Notes: generated by a model from the sequence alone, not told the origin. A stretch of 64,000 bases of DNA from Abelmoschus esculentus (GCA_035048815.1 JAUCBN010000038.1:11870001-11934000); one strand, 5' to 3'; counted from the first letter of the stretch, positions 12,393 through 24,200 are shown. Made by a program: numbers and translations.

Positions 12393-12850
12393 CCCAATGT
12401 CCTATCCTATTATGCTCTAAACCTATACTTCTATTTTCTTTTATTTCAAGCTTTAGAAATAAACATATTAAATTTAGGTTTCAGTTTTCCCTTCTTTCTA
12501 TTTTAGGTCTTCCTCATAAACTTTACAAACAATGATGAGCCTACCGAAGACAGCAGCACAACAGTCATCAAAGAACCGTTGCAAGCTCCTCATCAGCAGT
12601 AACTCCGAGGATTTCTTTGGATCCTCAACTTTTAAAGGGTGGTAGTGTTTTCTTTTTAGCTCTTTTGTTTTTATTTTCGGTTTTTCTTTATCTTTACATA
12701 TTTTCTTTACATGCATTGAGGACAATGTATCCTTCGAGTTTGAGGGAGTATTGATCTCATTTGTAATATATAAATATCAGCCATGTATAGAAAATATTCA
12801 AATTATCTTGTTACTACCTTCATTCTTGTCCTAACAGCTTTTATATTCCT
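12393..12850 (+). other. 3' non-coding region of element A with polypurine-like tract
   Basis: It holds CATGCATTGAGGACAATG followed by AGTTTGAGGGAGTA (12738-12752), the usual Athila layout downstream of pol (compare 41780-41825 in B). In a normal element this leads to the 3' LTR. Here about 100 bases follow and the sequence then switches into the tRNA-Asp copy. Confidence 0.5.
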
Positions 12851-12925
12851 GTCGTTGTAGTATAGTGGTGAGTATACCTGCCTGTTATGCAGATGACTCG
12901 GGTTCAATCCTCGGCAATGACGCCC
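12851..12925 (+). tRNA. tRNA-Asp pseudogene: DNA copy of the retrotransposon primer, CCA position included
   Basis: All 75 positions align without gaps to plant nuclear tRNA-Asp plus its 3' CCA (present as CCC): GTCGTTGTAGTATAGTGG at the 5' end, GGTTCAATCC in the T arm, GCAATGACGCCC at the 3' end. The anticodon position reads GTT instead of GTC. Nearly all differences are C-to-T or G-to-A. The acceptor stem still pairs (with a G-U) and the anticodon stem has one mismatch. The inverted LTR U5 end begins immediately after it, as primer and minus-strand cDNA are joined during reverse transcription. Not a functional tRNA gene in my judgement, because it carries an encoded CCA-like end, a changed anticodon and lies inside a TE. 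Confidence 0.85.
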
Positions 12926-14297
12926 CCTTTGGTGAAGGGTTAAAAGTCTTATGTTTTTTCACCTTTTCGCCAAATTATAGTATTTAAGGTTGTCAAACCC
13001 ACAGGGACTGGATCGACTACACTACTTCTTAAACCTACACTTTATAAAAGTAAGAACTCAAGTAATTGGAAGTGTTGCAATAACTAAATTAACTAAATTA
13101 AAAACTAAATAAAGAATGAGAAAAATAATAATTGAAGTGAGGCCAAGTTGAGTGCTTTGTAGAGGGGAATCCAGTTGCACTTATCATCCACTTATTAATG
13201 CAATAGGTTGACTTGCCGTCTTGGCGGGTCGCACTAAGGGTCATCGGAATTGCCTATGCGGGGTTATACCTTGTTGATGACTCAACTTTTTATAGTTCGA
13301 CAGAGCATCATTGTATGTCTCCTTCTTATCCCTATGCTCGGAGAACTGTTGAAATCCATGTCTTGATGATACCTCCCAACGTAAATCAAGGATGAAAAAC
13401 AACCAAACACATACATCCTTTTAGTCGTTGAAACCCTTGCGGATTAGTCAATGCCCTTGAGCAAAGACCGTTCTCTCTCATTTCGTGAGCCTAACTCTCC
13501 CGATATTAGGCAAATAGGTTTTTCTTTACATACTATCTTACCAAACTCATATGCAAAGAAGAATAAGTGCCAAGAGAGAATAAACTATGAAAATAATGTT
13601 TACATTAATAAATATCAAATATAGTACAACTTTCTTTCCCAACTACTCCACAAACAACCTAAATCTCGAGAGGGTTTTAGAACCTGATGGTGTAGTCGGT
13701 GGCTTTAGGATTTTTCTATGAGAATCTGACTCTCTTTTTCCTAACCCTAATGGGTGGCTTATATAGGCAAACCCTAGGCTAAAGTCTTTCACATAAGGAA
13801 AGAGTTATACAAGGAAAAGAATACAACTTCTTATTAAACTATGATACTTTATTCTATTTCCTAAAATAACTCTTTATTATTGTGTTGACCTCTAACCATA
13901 GCTTAACTCCTTTTGTCTGCTCCTACTTTATCTCACTTTATGTCTGTTATAATCGGCATCTTTTTCTCTCTCTGTCGAGCACCAGTTGTCATCTTCATTC
14001 TGTTGTCACGGCCTCCAAAGTATTGTCGTGGCAGGTGCTTATCTGCATTCCAGTTTTAATTTCAGCATCCATCCTCTTATTTGGCCATTTCTATGATGTT
14101 GTTTCCTGTCTAAGAAAGAAAACCATCAAATGCATTTGTTTTATGCCAAATAATAGATAAATTCATGAGTTAGTTATTTGGATGCTGAAATATGGAAAAT
14201 AAGCAGAATTATCCAATATTACCCTTAAATCTATGCTTTATTAGCAATAAACGAGTAGGAAAATGATATAAAAAATAGGACTTTTATACACTTATCA
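12926..14297 (-). repeat. Inverted LTR of element A
   Basis: Its reverse complement starts TGATAAGTGTATAAAAGTC and aligns with 5324-6671 to the U5 end. The U5 end abuts the 3' end of the tRNA-Asp copy at 12925/12926. Outer terminus CTTATCA at 14291-14297. Confidence 0.85.
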
Positions 14298-14659
14298 AGT
14301 ACCAAGGACTTTGGATTGCTATCAAGGTTAAAAATTGGTCCATGATTAATTCAAGACGTATAAAACTTTTACCTTTGTTTGGGGATACATACTGTGACAA
14401 ATTTGGAACTAGTTTATCTTTCTACCAAACTACGAAAAAATTGGTGTCATATAGTTAACATGTCAACAAGGAGAGCATTGACAAAGGAGTGTCAATTGAT
14501 GAAATGTTATTGGCTGGTGAGATAGTTGGCATTGGTCTCAAGGAGCCAACTAGGATGCTTTCTGATCTTGGAGGTATTAGGCTTACATTTATTGACAAGA
14601 AAAATTTATTTTCGGTCCGTACTTCACTTTCGATCAAAGCTAGGAAAGTAGTAGGACAC
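14298..14659 (+). pseudogene. Unidentified captured segment of element T
   Basis: This internal T sequence resumes after element A. A frame from about 14465 reads SIDEMLLAGEIVGIGLKEP then RMLSDLGGIRLTFIDKK and ends at the Copia F insertion. It looks like real protein-coding sequence but I do not recognise the family, and the preceding 160 bases contain stops in that frame. Confidence 0.35.
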
Positions 14660-14967
14660 TGTAGAAAATCAACTTCCAACTTTGTGAAAAAATAAAATAA
14701 TGTTGAAAAAAGAAAAAAGAAAATTTAAGCTTTTTGTGAAACGGAAGAAGAAACATAATTGATTTTCTGTTGTTGAATGAATGATTTTGTTTACACAAGC
14801 TAATTCCTTTTTATAGGCTTTAGAATAAGACTTTGAATAGGATTAGAAGTCCTAATTACTTTAGACTTTTAATCCTATTAACTTAAGACTTTTAATTCTA
14901 CTAAAATTATCTCTAAGTAATAGATCCTAACTCAAATTCCTACCAATAATATATATATAATCTCACA
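14660..14967 (-). repeat. 3' LTR of Copia F
   Basis: Plus-strand ends TGTAGAAAATC and AATCTCACA. Only about four differences from 18520-18827. Confidence 0.9.
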
Positions 14968-14974
14968 CTCTCCC

Positions 14975-15654
14975 TCAAGTTGGAGAATATATATTGTATA
15001 TTCCCAACTTGAATAGAAACTTGTCGAATGAAGCTTTTGGTAATGCTTTTGTAAACAGGTCTGCCACTTGTTCTTCTGTAGAAACATAAGATAAAGAAGC
15101 TGTCCCATTAGTAATCTTTTCTGAGATAAAATGTCTATCAATCTTTACATGTTTCGTCCTATCATGATGAACTGGATTTCGAGCAATTTGTATGGCAGAA
15201 TGATTATCACAAAAAATCTCGAACTTTTCCTCTTGGTTCACATCTAGCTCTTTCAGTAGCTTTAATAACCAAATTCCTTCATACATTCCCAATGCTAAAG
15301 CCCTATATTCTGCTTCAGCGCTGCTTCTAGATACAACTGTTTGTTTCTTACTTCTCCAAGTCACTAGATTTCCCCAAACAAAGGAACAATAACCACTAGT
15401 TGATCTTCTTTCTGTCAGTTCACCTGCCCAGCTTGAATCTGAAAAAATCTGAATAGAACTTTCTTGATTCTTTTTAAATAGCAGTCCATGCCCTGGTGCC
15501 CCTTTCAAGTATCTCAAAATTCTAATTGCAGCTTCCATGTGATCCTCCCTTGGATCAGTTATGTGTTGACTGATAACATTAACTGGAAAGGCAATATCTG
15601 GTCTGGTTAATGATAAATAAATTAACTTTCCCACTAACCTTTAAAATTTACCCT
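14975..15654 (-). pseudogene. Copia F RNase H
   Basis: Open for 219 codons (15634-14975) but cut from the RT by an in-frame TAA at about 15640 where related elements have Gln (KF-stop-RLVGKLIYLS). Motifs: IFSDSSWAGE (first catalytic Asp), RSSAEAEYRAL (Glu), IFCDNHSAIQIA (Asp), HVKIDRHFI and VADLFTKALP. It would degrade the RNA strand during reverse transcription. Confidence 0.85.
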
Positions 15655-17032
15655 TATCAACTTTATGGCTTGAGACATCTTTACTAAATTTTAATCCTGC
15701 TTCCATGGGAGTATCAACTGGTTTGCATCCTAGCATCCCAGTTTCATTAAGTAAATCAAGAACATACTTTCTTTGATTTATTACTAAACCTTTGCTCGAC
15801 CTAGCAACCTCCATGCCTAGAAAATATCTGAGTTTTCCTAGGTCTTTTGTTTCAAACTCTGTATTTAATAACCTTTTCAGGTGACTTATCTCTTCTTCAT
15901 CATCACCTGTCAGAATTATATCGTCCACATACACTATTAAAATAACCTTTTTATTGTTAGAGGTTATCTTAATAAAGAGTGTGTGATCTGTTAAGGATTG
16001 TTTGTATCCAGCTTTCAGAATCACCTTGGTTAATCTGTCAAACCAGGCTCTAGGCGACTGTTTCAAACCATAGATGGATTTCTTAAGTCTACAAACTTTT
16101 TGATCACCTTTTATTGACTTCAAACTTGAAGGTACTCTCATGTACACTTCTTCTTCCAATTTTCCATTAAGAAAAACATTCTTAATGTCAAGTTGATGCA
16201 ACATCCAGTCTTTGTTTACTTCCAAACTTAAGAGAACTCTAATTGTATTTAGCTTAGCTACAAGAGCAAAAGTCTCATTATAATCAATTCCATAGGTTTG
16301 AGTAAAACCTTTGGCTACCAACCTTGCTTTATACCTTTGTATACTAGCATTAGAGTTGTATTTTATGGAGAACACCCACTTACATCCAATTGGTTTCTTG
16401 CCATGCGGAAGATCTGTAATAGTCCAAGTATCATTCTTTTCAAGTGCTTCAATCTCCTCTTCAACAGCTCTTCTCCACTTAGAATCATTTAGAGCCTCCT
16501 CAATAGTGTCAGGTATTTGTTCTTTATCTAAGCAAGCTATAAAAGCTTTGAAAGATGGCATTAGATTACCATAAGCAACATACCTCTGAATGGGATGCTT
16601 TGTACATTCTCTTATCCCTTTCCTTTTAGCAATTGGTAAATCATCAACCTTAGGTAACGAGGAAGGAATATCAGTTAGAACATTACCTTCATCATTCTCA
16701 TTGACAACTGAACTCAAGTCCAATTCTTGGCAAGTGCCAGATTGCAAAACAGTCTCTGGAATAGTTTTCTGTTTTTTGGTGTAAACTTTCAATTGCTTAG
16801 AGGGTTGAGGAGTTTGTAAGGGAGGTTTAGGTGAGAATTGAGGAGTAGTAACAATAGGTGATGGATGAAAAGTTGTAGGTGTAGGTGTAGAAGTGGAAGA
16901 GTTATCAGGTTCAAATGACAAAGGATTATTAATAAATAAATCTGAAGAATAAACCTGATTTTTGAGAGGATGCAAAAATATCACTATTCTCCCCCTGATT
17001 TTCAGTCGAGTGGAAATAAAGTTCATGTTCAA
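15641..17032 (-). pseudogene. Copia F reverse transcriptase and integrase C-terminal linker
   Basis: An open frame of 463 codons. The first ~150 residues are a Ser/Thr/Pro-rich linker. The RT starts about residue 170 (EALNDSKWRRAVEEE, NDTWTITDLP, GCKWVFSIKY), runs through KARLVAKGFTQTYGIDY and LDIKNVFLNGKLEEEVYM, and has the catalytic YVDDI near residue 370. A frameshift near 16930-17030 separates it from the upstream integrase frame. The RT core itself looks uninterrupted. Confidence 0.85.
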
Positions 17033-18454
17033 AAAAGGTGAGATCCAATGAAATAAAAATTTTTTGAGAAGGAGGATGATAACATTTGTAGCCCTTCTTA
17101 AGTGAAGAATACCCTACCAAGACACATTTCAAAGATCTAGGGTCTAGTTTTGACATAGAGGGAACAGAATCTTTTACAAACACAGTGCAACCAAAAACTT
17201 TAAAAGGAAGAATAGATGACAATGGTTTAAAATTTGGGTAACACTCTAAAAAAATAGCTCTAGGTGTTCTATGTTGTAAAACCTTACTAGGCATTCGATT
17301 AATGAGATAGGTCGCAGTTAATAAAGCCTCGCCCCACAAATACTTAGGAGTGTTACTGGTGAACATCAAAGACCTAGTAACCTCTAACAAATGTCTATTT
17401 TTTCTTTTTGTAACCTCATTTTATTGTGGTGTATCCACACAAGTGCTTATTTGCAAAATCCCTTTTTTGTTAAAAAATTCTCCCAATGACTTGGTAAAAT
17501 ATTCACTCCCATTATCAGATTTGAATATCTGAATTTTACATCCAAATTGGGTTTCTACCATATGATAAAATTTCTCAAAAACAGAGGCTACTTCAGATTT
17601 ATCCCTTAACAAATATGTCCAAGTTATTCTACTATGGTCATCAATGAAAGTGACAAATCATCTACTACCAGTTACATTCTTCACTCGAGAAGGACCCCAA
17701 ACATCACTATGAATCAATGAAAAAGGGTGAGAAGGTTTGTAGAAAGATGGTAAATAAGATGCTTTTGTCTGTTTAGCAAGAGGACATATATGGAATTTAA
17801 AAGAACTTGGATTTTTATTAACAAACAATTTAGGGAATAATTTAGCAAGATAATGGAAATTAGGATGCCCTAACCTAAAATACCATAACATTATATTATC
17901 AATTTGTCCTAAAGAAGTAAAGGAACAAGAAGTATTTGGTATGGCAGTTGGTTGATTACCGAGAAGGACATAAAGACCATTTTGTAAGCTAGCATTGCCA
18001 AGCATTTTCCTCGAATTCGTTGCCTGTAAAAAACAACCAGATTCAGTAAACTGTACTGAACACTTCAAATTCTTAGAGAGTTTACTAACAGAGATAAGCT
18101 TGCAGGCAAGATTAGGCACAAACAGAACATCTTCAAGCAACAAGTTATCAATAATGAGGACCGAGCCACTTCCTTTGATAGGAGAAAAGAGTCATAGGCT
18201 GTTTTAATAGAACTTCTAGAAGATGAATCTAAAAAATTAAGGAATAATTCTCTGTTACCAGTCATGTGATCAGATACTCCAGAGTCGATGATCCATGTTG
18301 ATGTACCTTTAGAAGAAAAGAGTGCAGTAGGAGAACGAATATTTTGTATGCCTTTATCCTCCACGAGAACTAAATTTGTTTCACAGGTTACTGTCGAACT
18401 TGGAATTGCTTGAAAAAACTCCAATCCAACTGTTTGTTTTGTTGTGGGTAACAT
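16929..18454 (-). pseudogene. Copia F protease and integrase
   Basis: Protease: WIIDSGVSDHMTGN (active-site D-S-G) at about 18270-18310. Pre-integrase zinc region: LWYFRLGHPNFHYLAKL with later ICPLAKQ (the usual first Cys is not seen). Integrase core: SLIHSDVWGPS, FVTFIDDHS, FKSDNGSEYF. In-frame stops sit at about 17655 (Trp position, TGA) and 17425 (Gln position, TAA), and frames change near 18100. No Gag or zinc knuckle precedes the protease. Confidence 0.8.
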
Positions 18455-18500
18455 CTCAGAGGTTGTCGAAAGGAATCCTGTTAAGAATCCGGACTAGGAT

Positions 18501-18519
18501 CGATATTAGACTGATACCA
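18501..18519 (-). other. Primer-binding site of Copia F
   Basis: On the minus strand TGGTATCAG follows the LTR end directly, matching the initiator tRNA-Met type site. Confidence 0.75.
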
Positions 18520-18827
18520 TGTAGAAAATCAACTTCCAATTTTGTGAAAAAATAAAATAATGTTGAAAAAAGAAAAAAGAAAATTTAAGCTTTTTGTGAA
18601 ACGGAAGAAGAAACATAATTGATTTTCTGTTGTTGAATGAATGATTTTGTTTACACAAGCTAATGCCTTTTTATAAGCTTTAGAATAAGACTTTGAATAG
18701 GATTAGAAGTCCTAATTACTTTAGACTTTTAATCCTATTAACTTAAGACTTTTAATTCTACTAAAATTATCTCTAAGTAATAGATCCTAACTCAAATTCC
18801 TACCAATACTATATATATAATCTCACA
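18520..18827 (-). repeat. 5' LTR of Copia F
   Basis: Near-identical partner of 14660-14967, with TSD GACAC immediately after it. Confidence 0.9.
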
Positions 18828-18904
18828 GACACTTTTGATCTAGTCATCGAAAAAAGGCCATGTTCAAATCCTTGAGAACAAGGATTAATTTGAGTAGGAA
18901 GATT
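18828..18904 (+). other. 3' internal end of element T with purine-rich tract
   Basis: A short stretch between the Copia F insertion and the 3' LTR of T. It ends GAGTAGGAAGATT, a plausible but weak polypurine tract. Confidence 0.4.
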
Positions 18905-19139
18905 TATAACGGACCTATTTTATGAGGGATAATATTAGTTGTGATAAAACTACGTTGTTTTGTATTTGAGGGATAAAAACCCTCCTTGAACCGAATATTG
19001 GTTATCGATCAATTGAATAAAAAGTTTCTTGTCTCTCTTTTTTTTGTTTTTTTCTTTGATATTCTTTTTCTTCTCTTATCTCTGTTTTTTTTATCTCCTC
19101 CATCATTTTAATTATTCTTATTTAATTTTTGTCTTTACA
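18905..19139 (+). repeat. 3' LTR of element T
   Basis: Aligns with 3470-3712. Its first dinucleotide is TA instead of TG. It ends TCTTTACA and is followed by TSD TGGGT. Confidence 0.8.
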
Positions 19140-19144
19140 TGGGT

Positions 19145-20940
19145 AAAACTTTTAGGACGTTACATTATACATTTATAAACTTCGTATATCAAAATATTAG
19201 AACAAAAAACTCTTCACTCTCGGTACAACGTATATTGATTATCGAGTACAATAACGAAGTTGTATGAAAATGGCCAAGGGAATAACTTTTTCATCCCAAT
19301 CCTTAAAAACATATTTTATACCTTAACTCTAAATTCTGACTTTATTCCTTGAAAATTATATATTTTGGGCATACCTTTGCCACTTAAAAGCATATTTGTT
19401 TTGCTTCTTTTAAAAAGGGAAACCAAGGTGCCAGCTCTCATGCATATCTCTTGCATCACCACTTGATTTTATTTCCAAGTGTTCCTGCTACTATAAATAT
19501 AGTGGTAATTATTTGATACGTTAACTTTAAAAATTAAAATTGTTCATAATCACTTAGCTTTAGGGTTTAGGTATTTAGTTTAGGGTATATGATTTAGTAG
19601 TTTATAGTAGGTTTGAGCATGATTAACCGCAAAACTAAAAATCAAATTGAGACAATTATGATTCATAAATTTACGAACTATGGTTAATCGCGGTTAACCG
19701 AATTAAACATAATTTGAATTTTTAATTATTTTTATAAGATAAAAATATATATTTTATACTTAAAATACTATAGATATATTTTTATTTTTACTTAAAAATA
19801 TGTTTTAATAAATATTTATGAAAAATATCTTAAATTTTTTACCTTTTAATGTTTAAAAGTCATAAAATAAAGCTATTTTGTCAAGATAAAATACATTTTT
19901 TTAAAAAAACTAACTTAATATGGAAAAACTGAAAATCGAGGTTAACTGAACCGAAAACTGATGGTAACTAAAATAGTTTATCGAAATAAACTGAAATTGA
20001 ACCGAATGTACCCTTAACTTATAGGTTTTGAAATTACGGATAATGGTTGAAATTTAAAATTTAAAATTTATAATTATAATTTAGGGTTTATTGATTAAAA
20101 CCTAACTTTATCACGATATAGGTTATGAAACTCAGATGTCAGGTTAATCTGAGGCATGACTCTTGTGTATGGGCCTTATAAACTTGCTGGACTTGGGGCC
20201 TTAGTTTAGGCTTTGAAATAGAAGATGACTTAGAAATGTTTTGGCAATTGACTAATCGATAAAAAAGATAGGTAAGGTATTAATTTATTTCAATACGCAT
20301 AAAATGGTGAAGTCATCTTGTTTATTCTTCATTACCTCTTTTGCTCATTTTTCTCCTTTCAAGATTACCACCCAAGATTAAAACTTAAAGCCTAGATTAG
20401 TGTTTCACATTTAATTTACAAATGAGAGTTTGTTCAGCTTTAAAGGATCTATACAACAAGATAAGAATGATTAAAAATAATGGTGGTTGAGGTTTTGGTG
20501 GGAGTTTTAAGAAAGAACGAGAATGAGGTTGGAAAGCTCAAAGTATTGTTAAAATTACGTTTTTAGCCACCTAAAATCTTTCAAATATAGTAGTAACTCT
20601 TTGATAATTATCTTGTGGTGAGGGAGTTTGGAGAAACATCCAGAAGTTTGGGCAATGAGAATGTTTAAGAGGTTTTTTCGAGCTTACTTTAGAGGTTAGT
20701 GCACTTCCAAATCCTATGTATTCATATGCATCATCCTTATTGGCATGTTTGATTTAGATTATAGTGATTTAGTTAGGATAGAGCTTGATTTTTCATCAAT
20801 AGTAAAACTTTAACTTAACATTATTTGGGTTTAAAACGTGCTAGAAACACACTTAAACACTTAATATAATATGTACGAATGTTTTGAGATTTATTGGTCA
20901 AGTTTTAGGAATCAAAATAGGGAATTTTTTATCCTTACAC
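19145..20940. other. Intergenic DNA, possibly the U3 side of the next LTR
   Basis: No ORF or RNA gene is supported. It contains degenerate TTTAGGG-type stretches (19560-19590, 20083-20090). From about 20100 the sequence style resembles the large LTR around it, but I could not fix a 5' terminus. Confidence 0.4.
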
Positions 20941-21283
20941 CTTGAATTTTGGGTTCAATTGCCAATACTCGGGGTTGAGTATCGGTACGCTCTTGTAGTA
21001 AAATGGGTGAGTCCTTAAAAGGGTATTCGTACGATTGAGGAGTGTACTAGTACAGGTGCACATTTTTCGAATTCAGTGATCATTTCGAGTATCGATACAC
21101 TAGGGTGTATCGGTAGGGCTTTGGGACCAGTACTCAATGAATGAGTACCAAAGAAATGTACCAGAATACCAGGTAAGAATATCAATATGGCTTGATGGTT
21201 CAAATCCTTTAAATACAAACTCAGTATTAATACTCGCATGAAAGTACCGATACACAAAGATGAGTACCGATAAACATGGAAAT

Positions 21284-24200
21284 TGTAACCCCCTCGACCC
21301 GGTCTATACATCATCTGACTTGAAAAAGCTACACGGGGAATACCGAGACTAATCCAGAGGCTCGCCTCGATAAACGACCTAATTTTTTTCATTTTATCTT
21401 ATCTAGATGCTTTAATTAGATCCTACATACAAGGACTGAGTTTAATTACAGCGGAAACCCATTAGATTTGACTCCTAATTTAATTGAACATGTTATAGGA
21501 ACCTAAGTGTAATTTTTCAATAATTTATAGGACTAAACATGAAATTAAAGTTACCAATATTTAATTAAGTTCATTACATGCTTGCATCTTAAATTTTAGT
21601 TCTAAATACACGTTATCCACATATCATATACAACTTACTAAATACATTGCAACCTAGTCAGCAACAATATATTCAACATGATTTCTATATGTATTCTAAC
21701 CTAAATAACCACATCATAGATTCAACTCATAAATAGTCATGCTTCATTATCAACAACACTCAAATTCACACAAAGGGATAACAAGAATCAAACTTCAATG
21801 TAACTTTATTATAACTAAAGGTATACCAATAGAAAATTCAATTCCAGGTCACAAGGCTAATAATATTTTCTCGACTAATCAAAACATATCATCTCGGCTA
21901 AAAGCATCATAACCTAATTTTTATATAAGGTTCATGACTTTCAAAATATTCATACATTAAGCTTTAATTCAAGAAACATCAACATTGAATATCATCAATA
22001 TGTATACACATACAACTATTTCAAGTCTCAATAGCATAGACAATATTCACTATATGATAAACTCATCCTCATTGCTCTCTCACTACTAATAATGTTATAA
22101 AGACATACTTGAGCTTTTCACTTGGTGATTACATGGAATCCTTGCTTCCTCTTCTGCCTCCACATTAAATACTCTACATTGCAAGGTAAATGAGAGGGTA
22201 AGCATAAGCTTAGTGAGTGAATAAAAACATATTTAAGAACACCTTGCAATGCAGTCCATAATATACCAAAATCAATTTAAAAACCAAGTCATGCTCTAAG
22301 TAAAAACAATGTACATGGTCATCAACGCCACTATTTGAAAAACAACATGTGTACCAAGAGCCATAAAACCTTTTTTAAAATACTTTTTTGAAAACACATG
22401 CTTAATAAGCAAAATACAAGACTTACATGCTATTCACGATAAAGCTTAAAGAAAAAACACTTATTCACATATCAAATATATATGCAAACCTCGTTGCAAG
22501 GTATCGTATATTTACTTTAAAACGTATTGGTATTAGTGAACCGATTAGACTATCACTAACCTTAGGATAAACGAAATTACTCATGAAGACATACTTGCCA
22601 AGACATTCTAGTCATGGGGCCAATCGCCAACATGCCACGTATGAGAGCCAAATCGCTACTCATACCAAGTATGAGGGCTAAACCGCCTACTCATACCCAT
22701 GATGGATTACCTCTAATCATGAAATCTCACCTTAGCATCCGGAATAAGAAATGCTTAAATGTAATACAACACATATACCACACTCTAAGAATCAACTCTA
22801 ATGCATCACTAAGGCATTTTATACACGTACGCATTTTATAATTTTAGTGCACTCATATCCTATTGATTGATCAACTTATTAACGTTACCATCATCTTTAA
22901 TACCAATACAAAAATAAAACCAATGCTCAAGTTTCGAGTTAAAAAAAGTAAAATAAACTCATGCATCCCACCAATATATGCATCAAATGCATAAACTGAT
23001 AAAAATTATTTTTCTCATGTTTTCAAAATAAAATTATGAGAGCGTCATATTCATATAAAAACCTTTGTAAAATCATATCATGATCATTACAACACATGTA
23101 TAATCACATATGCATAGCATAGTATGAGCGTGACTAAAACACATAATAAAACAAGGTATAATATAGGAACCCTTAAGAAAGCAATACTATAAACTTACTT
23201 CCGAGTATAGGGAGATTTTTCACACCTTCCCTACACCTCAAACCTTTGAAAATGCTTTTAAAATAATTTCGTACTAACAACCCTCATAGTCCACTCACTG
23301 ATTTCTTGAAACTTGCTCGACAAGTCACCTAAAAACGCGATTCGACTTTTCAATCTCACTCAAACTTGTTTGTTCCTCTACCTCTTTCCTGATTCAAGCT
23401 TCAAAATCGTAGGTTTTAGTGCATTAAAACACACCCAAACATCCCTCAGGTCGGACTAATATATCACAACCCCTAAAAACACCACAAAACCTAATCGAAA
23501 CTCACCGAAAACCTCTTCAAACACCACCTAAAACTTATGTCCGGGATTAAATACTTAAAATTCATCTTAATTACATCTAAACACTTCATGCATTTAGGAA
23601 TCAAAAACAATCATGTAAAAACCTTGAACGAAAATCCAAAAAACGATAGAATTTTTATCAAGAAAACCGATTTTATTGATTTAAGACTTTAAAGATTATT
23701 GTGATCATCCAAGAAATTATAAATTTCCTTAAAGAACTTTAGTTTTCAAAGGTTTGAATGATTCTCACCTCCAAAATTGAACCAACCTCCTTTCAAGGTT
23801 TTGTAGAAGAAAACGAAGAGATTTTGAAGAAGAAAAATATAAAAAATTAATCAAACAAATTTTTATTGAAATGATTGGTGTTTATCTTTGAAAAAATAAT
23901 CAAGTGGTTGTCCAAAAGAGGAAAAGTCAAAATTTTAAAAAAATAGATTTATGTTTTGATGAAAAATAGGTTTTTATGATTAATATTAAGTTATTTGGAT
24001 TATTAATTAAAATTATGGGTTATGGGTTATTAAAATAGGCCCTTGGAAGGCTTAGATCCACTAGGATTACAATTGGATCAAAGTCCCTTAAAGATTCAAA
24101 GTTTTGGCTCAGTTTGTAAAATTATCCTCAAGTTTTTAATTTTTACAAAATAGTCATTAATTTCAAAATATTGGGGATTCAAGGGTCAATTTTTAAAATT

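Larger units (their letters stand above)
5324..14297 (+). mobile_element. Athila-type Gypsy retrotransposon with inverted second LTR (element A)
   Basis: A 1.35-kb LTR in plus orientation (5324-6671), a tRNA-Asp primer site and decayed gag-pol (6781-12392) are followed not by a direct 3' LTR but by a full-length tRNA-Asp copy (12851-12925) and then the same LTR in reverse orientation (12926-14297). Both outer ends are therefore U3 termini (TGATAAG... and ...CTTATCA). The flanking 5-mers ATTAC (5319-5323) and AGTAC (14298-14302) match at four of five bases, consistent with insertion as one unit into element T. Stops and frameshifts through gag-pol show it is old and inactive. Confidence 0.8.
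14660..18827 (-). mobile_element. Ty1/Copia retrotransposon lacking gag (element F)
   Basis: LTRs of 308 bp at 14660-14967 and 18520-18827 differ at only about four positions. The target duplication is perfect (GACAC at 14655-14659 and 18828-18832). On the minus strand the order is LTR, primer site, protease, integrase, RT, RNase H, a purine tract (TTGAGGGAGAG, 14968-14978) and LTR. The coding region begins about 65 bases after the primer site and starts at protease, so gag is absent. Nearly identical LTRs mean a recent insertion although pol is already interrupted. Confidence 0.9.
3470..19139 (+). mobile_element. Short-LTR retrotransposon carrying host-gene fragments (element T)
   Basis: Two direct repeats of about 240 bp (3470-3712 and 18905-19139) are flanked by a perfect 5-bp target duplication TGGGT (3465-3469 and 19140-19144). 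A degenerate initiator-Met type primer site (ATCAGAG) follows the first LTR and a purine-rich GAGTAGGAAGA precedes the second. No gag or pol is recognisable. Without the two nested insertions (5324-14297 and 14660-18827) the internal region is about 2 kb and consists of decayed pieces of a PTB-like RRM gene, an unidentified stretch, an alpha-amylase gene, a fucosyltransferase gene and another unidentified piece, the recognised ones all in plus orientation. This is the layout expected of a non-autonomous, transducing LTR element (maize Bs1 is the known precedent). Confidence 0.8.

Noticed and set aside
12851..12925. Functional tRNA gene (anticodon GTT)
   Set aside because: It has a tRNA-Asp body with an altered anticodon, CCA-like bases encoded, an anticodon-stem mismatch and a position exactly at an LTR junction.
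16298..16784. Plus-strand frames inside Copia F
   Set aside because: Antisense shadows of the RT frame on the minus strand.
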